Part shown: positions 39,863 to 47,849 of the stretch, in pieces | How the letters are laid out: each line of letters begins with the position of its first letter | Numbering within the stretch: position 1 is the stretch's first letter | DNA from: Candidatus Nitrotoga sp. LAW | GTDB lineage: Bacteria; Pseudomonadota; Gammaproteobacteria; Burkholderiales; Gallionellaceae | Direction: 5' to 3' | Length of the DNA: 64,000 bases | NCBI GenBank assembly: GCA_003402315.1 | Contig: QFXI01000022.1 | Location: 1-64,000, forward strand | The notes under the pieces: generated by a model | What the model saw: only the letters and a program-made list of their open reading frames with translations | The model's database searches: none | Told to the model about the DNA's origin: nothing | Program-made: the position numbers and the translations under genes

Positions 39863-40303
39863 CTAGCTAACACAAGACACGTGGCTAACGCCGTTGTCGT
39901 CACCGTAGTTGACGATGCCGCCGTCCAGGTTGACGATAAATTGCAGGCCGATAACAGTGCCGGGCGTAGATGACCAAACATCGTACAACGTCCAACCCTG
40001 GGCACGTAGTGCTGCAGGTTTACTGCGGTAAGCAGCATAAAGTGCGACCAGCTCGTCTTTAGTTGGCTGACGCCATTTATATCCCAGTGCTGTGGATGAT
40101 GCACAGATATTTTTAGCTTCAGCCAAGGTGACAGCGGTGGCTGAAATCGGTGCCCAAGTGAGCTTACCACTGGCGATGTAGCCAAGAGGTAATTTTGCTG
40201 GTGCGGCGCTGGGCACTGCAGCATTAACATGCCCCCCTGAATCCGCCCACGCCATATTCAAAGTGAACAATAAGGTGGTCAATATTACGATTAGTTTTTT
40301 CAT
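39863..40303 (-). CDS. Exported DUF1566-like protein
   Basis: A 146-residue protein with signal peptide MKKLIVILTTLLFTLNMAWA and a short C-type-lectin-like DUF1566 module: YKWRQPTKDELVALYAAY, DVWSSTPG and VNLDGGIVNYGDDNG...SCV. Two cysteines (in NICASS and SCVS) may form a disulfide. Likely periplasmic or extracellular, function unknown. The in-frame codon at 40318 is possible, but ATG 40303 gives the clean signal peptide. It lies between IS110 debris and the metalloprotease. Confidence 0.65.
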   Translation of the reverse strand: MKKLIVILTTLLFTLNMAWADSGGHVNAAVPSAAPAKLPLGYIASGKLTWAPISATAVTLAEAKNICASSTALGYKWRQPTKDELVALYAAYRSKPAALRAQGWTLYDVWSSTPGTVIGLQFIVNLDGGIVNYGDDNGVSHVSCVS

Positions 40304-40608
40304 GTGGTCACAATACATTTTATATTATCCATAAAGTAATTATATACCAAACAGTAGCATACTCGGGCATCTTGATAGCACATAGAGCAGGATCAAAAAA
40401 TAAGCATTTTGCTTATTCGCTTTTTTTGGGTACCGCCCTACCATTGTGGCCTTGTTGAATTAGTACTTTTTAGGTGAAGGCGATAGTTTGATACGAGTAG
40501 CAGGATATTGATGTACGTAATCGCTCAAAAATCTGTTACCCGAGGATGTATCAAAGTGGCATAAACACTGACTGAAAATTAAACCTTTTATTATTCAAGG
40601 AGATCACC
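40304..40608. other. Divergent intergenic region
   Basis: About 305 bp between the DUF1566-like gene and the metzincin gene, containing both promoters and the protease ribosome-binding site AAGGAG (40598-40603). No operator or hairpin with a T-run was recognised. Confidence 0.4.
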
Positions 40609-41625
40609 ATGAAAAAAAATCTAAGAGTTTGTCATGACAGAATTCTGCCGCTCGATCTTGTTCGCCCACAACAAACTATTATGCTGGGTACTGGGCCAGC
40701 GCGGGCGGTCTTCGTTTTTAGAAAGATGTGGATCAATGGGTCTACATTACGCGTACGATTCATGGGTGGGACTGATGCCCAGCAAGCAAAAACCAAAGAA
40801 CAGGCGCTGTGGTGGCTTCCGCATGCGAATTTAAAATTTGAATTTAATAACGCCCCCGACGCGGAGATTCGCATCGCCTTTGATTCCTCGGATGGAGCGT
40901 GGTCTTATATCGGTACAGATTGTCAATCAATTCCGCGCGATCAGCCCACAATGAACCTTGGATTTCTCGATGGCGGCACTGCCGCCCATGAGTTTGGCCA
41001 TACAATCGGCCTTGCACACGAGCATCAAAATCCGTCTGGGGGAATTGAGTGGAACGAGGAAGTCGTCCTTCATGATTTAAGTGGACCGCCAAATAACTGG
41101 ACCCCGGATCAGATCCGGCACAATGTTTTGGAAAAATATGCGGTTAATCAGATTAAAGGGACGGAATTCGATCCTGATTCGATCATGCTTTACTTTTTTC
41201 CCGACACCTGGGTAAAAAGCGGCCATGGCACCAAAGAGAATAATGTTTTGTCAGCGTTGGATAAAGCTTTCATTGCCAGTGAACAAGCCTATCCGCACAC
41301 TGCGGTTCAAGCGGTCGAGTTGGGCATCAATGCCGCACCCGTGTCAACCTCAATTGGCCTGCCGGGTGAAGAAGATTTGTTCAAATTCACCGTAAAAAAG
41401 AGCGGTCGCCATATTATACAAACGGGTGGCCAGACCGATGTGGTCATGAAGTTATTTGGCCCTAACAGTCAGACGAGTCTTATCACCGAAGACGACGATG
41501 GTGGCATTGGGCTAAATTCGAGAATCGCAGCTGAACTCATTCCAGGACAATATTTTGCCCAGGTTCGACATTATAATAAAACTCAAGGTACTGGTTCGTA
41601 CAGCATCAGGGTGAACAAAAACTAA
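40609..41625 (+). CDS. Metzincin zinc protease with C-terminal PPC domain
   Basis: A 338-residue protein. The zinc site HEFGHTIGLAHEH (residues 127-139) is the extended HExxHxxGxxH of metzincins, and DPDSIMLYFFPD further on provides a Met-turn-like segment. Residues from about 240 form a bacterial pre-peptidase C-terminal (PPC) domain: GEEDLFKFTVKKSGRHIIQT ... GQYFAQVRHYNKTQGTGSYSIRV. PPC domains are normally removed from secreted proteases, yet no signal peptide is visible at the N-terminus (MKKNLRVCHDRILPLD). Export may use another route, or the start may be incomplete. Confidence 0.8.
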   Translation: MKKNLRVCHDRILPLDLVRPQQTIMLGTGPARAVFVFRKMWINGSTLRVRFMGGTDAQQAKTKEQALWWLPHANLKFEFNNAPDAEIRIAFDSSDGAWSYIGTDCQSIPRDQPTMNLGFLDGGTAAHEFGHTIGLAHEHQNPSGGIEWNEEVVLHDLSGPPNNWTPDQIRHNVLEKYAVNQIKGTEFDPDSIMLYFFPDTWVKSGHGTKENNVLSALDKAFIASEQAYPHTAVQAVELGINAAPVSTSIGLPGEEDLFKFTVKKSGRHIIQTGGQTDVVMKLFGPNSQTSLITEDDDGGIGLNSRIAAELIPGQYFAQVRHYNKTQGTGSYSIRVNKN

Positions 41626-41642
41626 AAAATTAGTCGTCCTTG

Positions 41643-42938
41643 TTATCGCCCGCTCAAGGGCAGGGTCAGCGCTGGCCCTAGCCCTGTTTTGCCGCTTGTT
41701 TCTAAACGCGCCAGCTGCATCAGTAATGAAAAAGTAGCCATAGTGTCTTGATCAGCTTTGTCTATGTAGAACCAGTAATCCAGATATTTGACTGCCACAT
41801 GTGCGTTAAGTGGTTTGTCTCCACTGGCTGAATATACGTGAAAGAGATTGTCCGTTATTTTTCGCCAGTCAAACGGCTGGCCAGTTTCATCGGTCGTTGC
41901 CTGAACAAACCCCTGTTTCATATGTTCCACAGGAACATCAAGTCCTTTTGAAACAAAATACAACACCTGAAGCAACGAGCGCGTCTCCAGGTCCAAAACG
42001 TCTACGCCGTCCTGTGGATGATTGATTTTGAATGGATCCAGATTCTCGATTTTGAGATCATATTTCGACAGCCCGGGCCGGAGACCGAAAACCTGGGTGA
42101 GTTCGCGCATTTCTGCAGAGGCCAAAGCTTCTGGATGAACCTTCATCACCGGTTGCCGGCTTTTCTTGACTAATGCCAATGTGTTGTTGTGATCAGGATG
42201 AAATTCATAGCCTTCCTTGGCCGCATCCAGCAAATCGTGAGCTGCTGGGGCAGCGGCTACAGTGCCTTGTAGCTCCTCACGCTCTTCAGTGCTGAACACG
42301 ATATGGCCCCGATCCTGCAACGCTTGCAGCGCATTGATGCCGCGCAAAAATTCGGCATAGTCTGGCAAGCTCTTTAAGGTCGGGCCACTGCCGTTTTGGG
42401 CGTTGGAAACCCAGTTAAGATTCTCCAGCCACAGACGGAATACCGTAGAGATGGGCCACGTTGTTTTTGTGAGGTAAAGCACACCGTCAAGTGTCATCGG
42501 TGTAAAAAGTTTGCGTGTGAACTCCTGGTCGTCAAGTGGTGTCAGCGTGATGGTTGGGCGGTCAGTCGTGGATATTTGCGCTTGCGGCAGCAGCGCGGCA
42601 AAGTGCTGCGCCGGATCACCACCGCTCACGCCGAAGAAGGGAGCCAGCTGAAAGCTTTTCTGCACCTCGGATTGCGTTGCAATCGCCGATACCGCCAAGC
42701 TACTCGGCGTATCGTTGTAGCGCAGCCGGACGATGTTGAGTAGCAATTGTGCCTCGCTGGTACTCTTGATCGCTTCGTTGTAAATTAATCGGTTAGCATC
42801 GAGACTGCGCGGACCCGTGGCGCAACCGGCGGTTGATAAACAAAGGATTCCTATCACCAGGTACGACAGGGGTCGTTTACATTTGTATAACGTTTTGTCT
42901 GTTGGCATAAGATTGTTTACTGGATATTTGCTTTGCAT
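41643..42938 (-). CDS. Putative lipoprotein coupled to trxC
   Basis: A protein of about 431 residues with a lipoprotein signal: a hydrophobic stretch YLVIGILCLSTAGC with lipobox STAGC. The mature part begins with ...IYNEAIKSTSEAQLLLNIVRLRYNDTPSSLAVSAIATQSE; no domain of known function is recognised. Starting at 42938, its ATG lies one base after the trxC stop, implying coupled translation; ATG 42908 is an alternative nearer the lipobox. Convergent with the metzincin gene. Possibly an outer-membrane anchored component of unknown role. Confidence 0.65.
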   Translation of the reverse strand: MQSKYPVNNLMPTDKTLYKCKRPLSYLVIGILCLSTAGCATGPRSLDANRLIYNEAIKSTSEAQLLLNIVRLRYNDTPSSLAVSAIATQSEVQKSFQLAPFFGVSGGDPAQHFAALLPQAQISTTDRPTITLTPLDDQEFTRKLFTPMTLDGVLYLTKTTWPISTVFRLWLENLNWVSNAQNGSGPTLKSLPDYAEFLRGINALQALQDRGHIVFSTEEREELQGTVAAAPAAHDLLDAAKEGYEFHPDHNNTLALVKKSRQPVMKVHPEALASAEMRELTQVFGLRPGLSKYDLKIENLDPFKINHPQDGVDVLDLETRSLLQVLYFVSKGLDVPVEHMKQGFVQATTDETGQPFDWRKITDNLFHVYSASGDKPLNAHVAVKYLDYWFYIDKADQDTMATFSLLMQLARLETSGKTGLGPALTLPLSGR

Positions 42939-42939
42939 T

Positions 42940-43374
42940 TCAGGCGTTAGTTCGAGCCCATGACACAATGCCGGCTACATCCATGGCGCCTGCTTGTCTT
43001 GCCACTTCGCGTCCATTTTTGAATATTGCCAGCGTGGGAATGCTGCGGATGTTATAGCGTGCGCCCAGTTCCTGTGCTTCTTCCGTATTTAGTTTAGCTA
43101 AACGTATTCCTGGCTCGAGTTTCTCTGCGGCCTGAATAAAGGCGGGTGCCATCATGCGGCATGGACCACACCATGGTGCCCAAAAATCTATCAGAACCGG
43201 GATGTCGTTTCGTGTAATGTGTTTTTCGAAGTTGCCGCTATCCAGTTCAACCGGATGCGCGTTAAATAGAGCTTGTTTACATTTGCCGCAATTCGGCTGG
43301 CTAGTTAGCTTATCAGCGGGAATGCGGTTTACCGCATCGCAATTCGGGCAGACGATATTTATGGAGTCGCTCAT
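42940..43374 (-). CDS. trxC: Thioredoxin 2 (zinc-containing)
   Basis: A 144-residue thioredoxin with the extra N-terminal zinc module of TrxC: CPNC (9-12) and CGKC (29-32), followed by the catalytic DFWAPWCGPCRMMAP and cis-proline SIPTLAIF. TrxC is cytoplasmic and often induced by oxidative stress; here no OxyR site was searched out. It lies 45 bp after nadC on the same strand and one base before the lipoprotein gene, so nadC–trxC–lipoprotein may form one unit. Confidence 0.95.
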   Translation of the reverse strand: MSDSINIVCPNCDAVNRIPADKLTSQPNCGKCKQALFNAHPVELDSGNFEKHITRNDIPVLIDFWAPWCGPCRMMAPAFIQAAEKLEPGIRLAKLNTEEAQELGARYNIRSIPTLAIFKNGREVARQAGAMDVAGIVSWARTNA

Positions 43375-43419
43375 GATTTTGACCTCAGTTGAGAAAGCTT
43401 GCTACTCGGAAATGACAGA

Positions 43420-44265
43420 TTAAATTTCAAACCGCATCGACAAATCTACAGCTTGTATATCTTTGGTCAGGCCACCAATGGAGATGCGTTCTACACCAGT
43501 CTCGGCGATAGCGCGTACTTTATCAAGAGTAATGCCGCCGGAGGCTTCCAGCTCGGCGCGTCCGGCAGTGAGTTTGACAGCAGCACGCATACCTCTGAGA
43601 TCGAAATTGTCGAGTAAAATTAACTTGGCACCAGCATCTAGCGCTTCACGCAGCTGTTCCAGATTTTCTACTTCAATTTGGATGCTGATATTCTCAGGAA
43701 CAAGATGGAAGGCTTGTTCCAACGCAGGACGGATGCCGCCCGCAGCCAGGATATGATTCTCTTTAATCAACACACCATCAAATAGACCAATCCGCTGGTT
43801 ATGACCCCCACCTGTTTTTACCGCATATTTTTGTGCCATGCGCAGGCCTGGCAGCGTTTTGCGTGTATCCATAATTTTCGCGTGCGTGCCGCGCACCGCC
43901 TCGACATAGTGCCGAGTCTGCGTGGCGGTAGCGGAAAGTGTCTGTAGAAAATTGAGTGCGCACCGTTCGGCAGTCAGCATCGCACGTGCATTACCGCGTA
44001 TTTCGCATAGTGTTTGCTTGGCTGTTACAGCATCGCCATCCTGCGCAAGCCAGTGAACGTTACAGTTTTTATCCATCGCTTTAAAGCACGCATCAAACCA
44101 GGCTGTGCCGCATAACACTGCATTTTGGCGCGTTATAACTGTGGCATGTGCCTCTGTATGTAAAGGAATGAGTTGTGCGGTGAGATCACCGTTGCGCAGG
44201 TCTTCATCGAGAGCAGTGGTGATGTCGGCATAAATAGGGGTAGCCAATTCATATTGGTTGTTCAT
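43420..44265 (-). CDS. nadC: Nicotinate-nucleotide pyrophosphorylase (carboxylating)
   Basis: Converts quinolinate and PRPP to nicotinate mononucleotide in NAD synthesis. The 281 residues show the family pattern: DITTALDEDLRNGDLTAQLIP at the start, RCALNFLQTLSATAT, MDTRKTLPGLRMAQKYAVKTGGGHNQRIGL containing substrate-binding residues, and IQIEVENLEQLREAL in the barrel. Length is normal. It is upstream of trxC in the same direction and 83 bp downstream of the kinase–HDOD gene. Confidence 0.96.
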   Translation of the reverse strand: MNNQYELATPIYADITTALDEDLRNGDLTAQLIPLHTEAHATVITRQNAVLCGTAWFDACFKAMDKNCNVHWLAQDGDAVTAKQTLCEIRGNARAMLTAERCALNFLQTLSATATQTRHYVEAVRGTHAKIMDTRKTLPGLRMAQKYAVKTGGGHNQRIGLFDGVLIKENHILAAGGIRPALEQAFHLVPENISIQIEVENLEQLREALDAGAKLILLDNFDLRGMRAAVKLTAGRAELEASGGITLDKVRAIAETGVERISIGGLTKDIQAVDLSMRFEI

Positions 44266-44348
44266 GTTAGTTTTGCCGTAGAACGCCGTAGAGTGTTCGT
44301 TATTAAATTATAAATTTTCATCCGTATTGGCAGTCGTTCCCATTCTCT

Positions 44349-46190
44349 TTAATTTTGCTCTGGTTCGAGGGGTAATTGTATAGTTGAAAGAAAATTATCG
44401 ACTCTGCTAACAAATGGGCTGCTAGGGAGTTCAAGGCCTAAAACTGGAGAAAATTCTTTCAGCTTCTTAAAGGCCGCTTCCAGCAGCTGAACCAGCTCTA
44501 CAGGCGACAACAAAACCAGTTCAGAAAAGCGAGTGGAAAATTCAGTCAGCCGTAGAGGTCCTTGTTCTACAGGGCTATTCGCTGCCAGTTCGCAAAGTTC
44601 ATTGGCAAAGGCTGCAATTTGTTGCTGAATTTCGACAGGCTTCGTCGGTTTCGGCAATTTTTCGAAACCAAGGTATTGGATGCTTCCACGTATCGTTTCG
44701 GGGAATTTCCAACGTTCGGCAACTGCCATGCCAAGCTTGCTGTAGCTTATTCCGAGTACCCGGGTTGAAGCTATCTCATCATTCAAATTGTACGTCTTGA
44801 TTAATCGCTCTATTTCATCAAACTCTTCATGAAAATAGAAGATGGTGAGACTCTTGCCAAGCCGGTGGAACATTCCGCATATGAAGGCTTCTTCAGCCAT
44901 ATTTTGATGCCCGAGCCGAATGGCGAAATGGCGACAAATAAATGCGCTTACGAAAGAGCTGATTAACGTATCTTTGAGGTTTTGATCCCCATCTTTCAAG
45001 GCGTCAAAATATAGGAGGCCGTTACAGGTCATACGGATGACGTTCATACCAAGCCGGCGGATCGCATTCGATATTGTCTTGACGCCATGGCCTGTACCAC
45101 CGTAAAAGGATGAATTCGCAAGTTGCAGCAGCTTGTTAGTGATGGCGTAATCCCTAAGCACGATATTGGTCAATAGATCAGCATTCGAGTCGTTGTTCTC
45201 CTCGGTTAGGCGGTTGATTTCTACCAAATTATTCGAAAGAGCGGGAAAGGCTGATTTTCGCTCCAAGCGTTTAAGCAGAAACATGACGGTGCTGTGCTCG
45301 GCGCCTTGGTCATCTGGCTCCAGCAGTTGGAGCAGTTCGTCAACGGCAAGTTTCATTTCGGCGGCATCAGCAAAACGGTTTGTGGCATTGTGATTCAGCG
45401 CGCGCCGGATCACCGCCTGCAGCCTTGTATCCAAACCTAGCCGATTCATGTCTTCTAGGTCCAGTTCGCTATCTGCTATTGCATGGATGATTACTTGCAG
45501 ATTTTCCGTTGGCACGGGTGATTTACCGCTTACCATTTCGAACAAGATCAGGCCTAGTACAAAGATGTCCGAGCGGGCAGTCAGCGGGTGATTGTTGAAA
45601 TGTTCCGGCGACATGTAAAGTGGCGATCCTCTCAGCTCGTCGTCACAGCCGACCGCATCCATGCCAGCGAGTTTTGCAAGTCCAAAATCCATGATACGGG
45701 GTACGCCAGCTGTGTCGATCATAATGTTGCTGGGGGACAGATCCAAGTGCAGGATACCCTGTGCATGGGCGCATGCAACGCCGGCCAGTATTGCACTGAA
45801 CATCGGTAAAGCTTCTTGTGCTGGCATGGCGCCGTTCTGTAGCCGTTTATCGCGGAGGGTCATTCCTTCGACGTAGGCAAAAACAAGATATGGGAAGTCC
45901 CGATACAGGCCAGCTTCGTACAATGGTACGATGTTTGGATGTGCCAGCTTGGCGACAATGCGTGCTTCACTCGGAAAAACTTCACGGTTTTCTGGAGGCT
46001 TGTCATTGCCGGTTGGATTTAACCATTTGATCGCTACCTGTCTTTCCAAAACAGGATCAAAAGCCAGAAAGACTTTCCCTTGAAGGCCAGTGCCGAGCCA
46101 GCGGCGGATAATGAACCGTCCTATTTTAAGTTGTTCGGTACGCACTTTTGACGGAATTCCTACATTAACAGGCTGCTGGACGAAGCTCAT
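44349..46190 (-). CDS. Serine/threonine protein kinase–HDOD fusion
   Basis: A 613-residue cytoplasmic protein with two modules. Residues about 25-290 are a Hanks-type kinase: glycine loop GTGLQGKV (33-40), lysine K55 in VAIKWL, catalytic HLDLSPSNI with D150 and N155, DFG at 168-170, and SPLYMSPEH. Residues about 305-510 form an HDOD domain (LVEINRLTEENNDSNADLLTNIVLRDYAITNKLLQLANSSFYG), a degenerate HD phosphohydrolase module common in signalling. No membrane helix is present. All core kinase residues are retained, although the catalytic loop reads LDLSPSN instead of RDLKPxN. Targets are unknown. Confidence 0.88.
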   Translation of the reverse strand: MSFVQQPVNVGIPSKVRTEQLKIGRFIIRRWLGTGLQGKVFLAFDPVLERQVAIKWLNPTGNDKPPENREVFPSEARIVAKLAHPNIVPLYEAGLYRDFPYLVFAYVEGMTLRDKRLQNGAMPAQEALPMFSAILAGVACAHAQGILHLDLSPSNIMIDTAGVPRIMDFGLAKLAGMDAVGCDDELRGSPLYMSPEHFNNHPLTARSDIFVLGLILFEMVSGKSPVPTENLQVIIHAIADSELDLEDMNRLGLDTRLQAVIRRALNHNATNRFADAAEMKLAVDELLQLLEPDDQGAEHSTVMFLLKRLERKSAFPALSNNLVEINRLTEENNDSNADLLTNIVLRDYAITNKLLQLANSSFYGGTGHGVKTISNAIRRLGMNVIRMTCNGLLYFDALKDGDQNLKDTLISSFVSAFICRHFAIRLGHQNMAEEAFICGMFHRLGKSLTIFYFHEEFDEIERLIKTYNLNDEIASTRVLGISYSKLGMAVAERWKFPETIRGSIQYLGFEKLPKPTKPVEIQQQIAAFANELCELAANSPVEQGPLRLTEFSTRFSELVLLSPVELVQLLEAAFKKLKEFSPVLGLELPSSPFVSRVDNFLSTIQLPLEPEQN

Positions 46191-46380
46191 GTATTTTCCC
46201 TTTTTTGCTCATGCGATTTTCTTTAGCAGCCCGGTAGCTCGGTAGGCTGAATTAAATGAAACCTAACGTCTCACCGCTCACCATAATTATCTACGTTATC
46301 GCCTATTTTCCCACTCTAATCCGATGCTGTCATTCCCCACTTAATGCAATCACGTAATGTTGAGTGTGGCTAATCAACAG

Positions 46381-46525
46381 GGCGAGTGACCTAGCCATGT
46401 TTTACAGGATTGTAGTGGATGTAATCGACGTGCTGCGTAAGATCAACCTTATCCCGGACTTAATACTCCCAATACTGCCGCTGCCAGATGCCGCGCTTGC
46501 GCTTGGCTTGGCGGCGGGCACGAAT
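46381..46525 (-). pseudogene. REP-associated tyrosine transposase (RAYT) remnant
   Basis: Read on the minus strand, the frame encodes GIWQRQYWEY, a stop, then VRDKVDLTQHVDYIHYNPVKHG and another stop. This is the C-terminal signature of Y1_Tnp/RAYT transposases (normally ...IHYNPVKHGLV). The catalytic N-terminal HUH and tyrosine region is absent, and the in-frame stop confirms decay. Confidence 0.75.
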
Positions 46526-46589
46526 GTGTCCATTGTTAGCTAGCCCCCGCGAGAATCCGGCCATGATGAGCGGCCAGCGCAGCGGATAG

Positions 46590-46883
46590 TTGGTGGCTTA
46601 TGTGAGACTCGTTCCGGTGGAACGACAGTCGGGTAGTTCGGTGCTGGGACGCGCGAGAATGTCCAAGGCTGGCTCCGCTAGAATACGCGCCGTGCTCCAT
46701 ATGGCTGTCGTCGTGGGAACACACTACACCCCACACGTCAAAGCTGTTTTTGAACGCCTGCTTGCTCGAAACAAGTCCAAGATGTCCTCCCTCGGCGTCG
46801 CAATGCGCAAGCTGGTGCATTTGTGCTTTGGCGTACTCAAAACTCAACAGCCGTATCAATACGATTACTTGGAAACTGATTGA
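46590..46883 (+). pseudogene. IS110-family transposase, C-terminal fragment
   Basis: A 97-codon frame whose product matches the end of IS110 transposases: AYVRLVPVERQSGSSV, GRARMSKAGSARIRAVLHMA and AMRKLVHLCFGVLKTQQPYQ. The N-terminal DEDD nuclease part is missing, so this is a truncated copy. Together with the fragment at 39643-39815, which stops where this one begins, it could derive from one split element, but independent insertions are equally possible. Confidence 0.85.
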
Positions 46884-46946
46884 TTTTAAAAGATAGTATC
46901 TGCCAAACTAACAGGCAATCTCATTGATATGCTGAATATGACTAAT

Positions 46947-47726
46947 TTACTGGTTGAGTTCATTTATAAACTTAATGAAATGATCTGCATTGACAACAAA
47001 CACAGTGTTTTCTTTCGCCTTCGCGATTTCAGACGATACTCCGACGCTGAAGCTCAGTGACTTCGGAAACCGGGTTGAAAATTGCTTCTGAAATCGAACG
47101 AACGGAATATCAGTGAAGGTACATGCTGATACCGTCCCATCCGTAAGCGAGATATCAGAAGGCTCGAAACTGCACACCTTTAACCTTGCGGTTGTAACGA
47201 TCACGTTCAGGTAAATTCGGCAAGGGAAATATTTACTTAGCAGCGTCAGCTTCTCTTCTAATGCTAACGCTTCTGTCGAGGAAACAAGCATTGCGCCTAC
47301 TCTTTCGAGCATTGGTATGCTCTTCGAATCTTGACCAAACACACAAAAAAATTCGGTTTGGACAGATGCGGGGTCTAGTGGCTGGCTAACCCAATCGAAT
47401 TCTGTAATCTTCCCGTCTTCATATCGAGACAACCATGCTTTGGCATACCGGCGTTGTGCTATCTGCGTTTGCGGATTCAAGAACACCCAGCTCGTGTCTT
47501 GTACCCGCTTACATTCGACCACAAGCGCCATATTCCGCGCGTTGTTTTCCACGACTAGGTCTATAAAGCCAGAGCTGTCATCGACGTCATTTTTCCACGC
47601 ATGTTCTGAGTATTGAATCCGCCAACCATGGCTGTTTGTACCAGCGTTGATTAAATGCGAAAGTCCAATTTGAAGCGGAAACCCAGATTTGTTTACGACG
47701 CCTTTTAGTGCGCTCTGATCTTCCAT
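46947..47726 (-). CDS. Orphan PD-(D/E)XK-like protein
   Basis: A 259-residue protein of unrecognised family. Near the N-terminus, GFIDLVVENNARNMALVVECKRV gives an acidic residue D56 and an E71-x-K73 pair, separated as in PD-(D/E)XK nuclease folds. The rest has no assignable domain and no signal or membrane segment. It is alone: mobile-element debris lies downstream and pmbA upstream, both without an obvious methylase or partner. It may be a restriction-like or repair nuclease, or a catalytically dead relative; only the motif supports this. Confidence 0.65.
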   Translation of the reverse strand: MEDQSALKGVVNKSGFPLQIGLSHLINAGTNSHGWRIQYSEHAWKNDVDDSSGFIDLVVENNARNMALVVECKRVQDTSWVFLNPQTQIAQRRYAKAWLSRYEDGKITEFDWVSQPLDPASVQTEFFCVFGQDSKSIPMLERVGAMLVSSTEALALEEKLTLLSKYFPCRIYLNVIVTTARLKVCSFEPSDISLTDGTVSACTFTDIPFVRFQKQFSTRFPKSLSFSVGVSSEIAKAKENTVFVVNADHFIKFINELNQ

Positions 47727-47849
47727 CGGCTGGGGTCCTTATGTAGCGCTAACGTTGGAATTGAGCTCATAACCCAATAGATTGAGCTGAATGAAATGAA
47801 GTCCAACATCAAAATAATTGGCATCGACAATTCACCGCCTCAAATAAGT

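Larger units (their letters stand above)
46191..46946. other. Mobile-element graveyard
   Basis: No intact gene lies between the kinase and the nuclease-like gene. The region contains a minus-strand RAYT transposase fragment (46381-46525) and a plus-strand IS110 transposase C-terminus (46590-46883). The 190 bp nearest the kinase probably carry its promoter. Confidence 0.6.

Noticed and set aside
46536-46859. Minus-strand 107-codon frame opposite the IS110 fragment
   Set aside because: The plus-strand frame matches IS110 transposases clearly, so the minus frame is its shadow.
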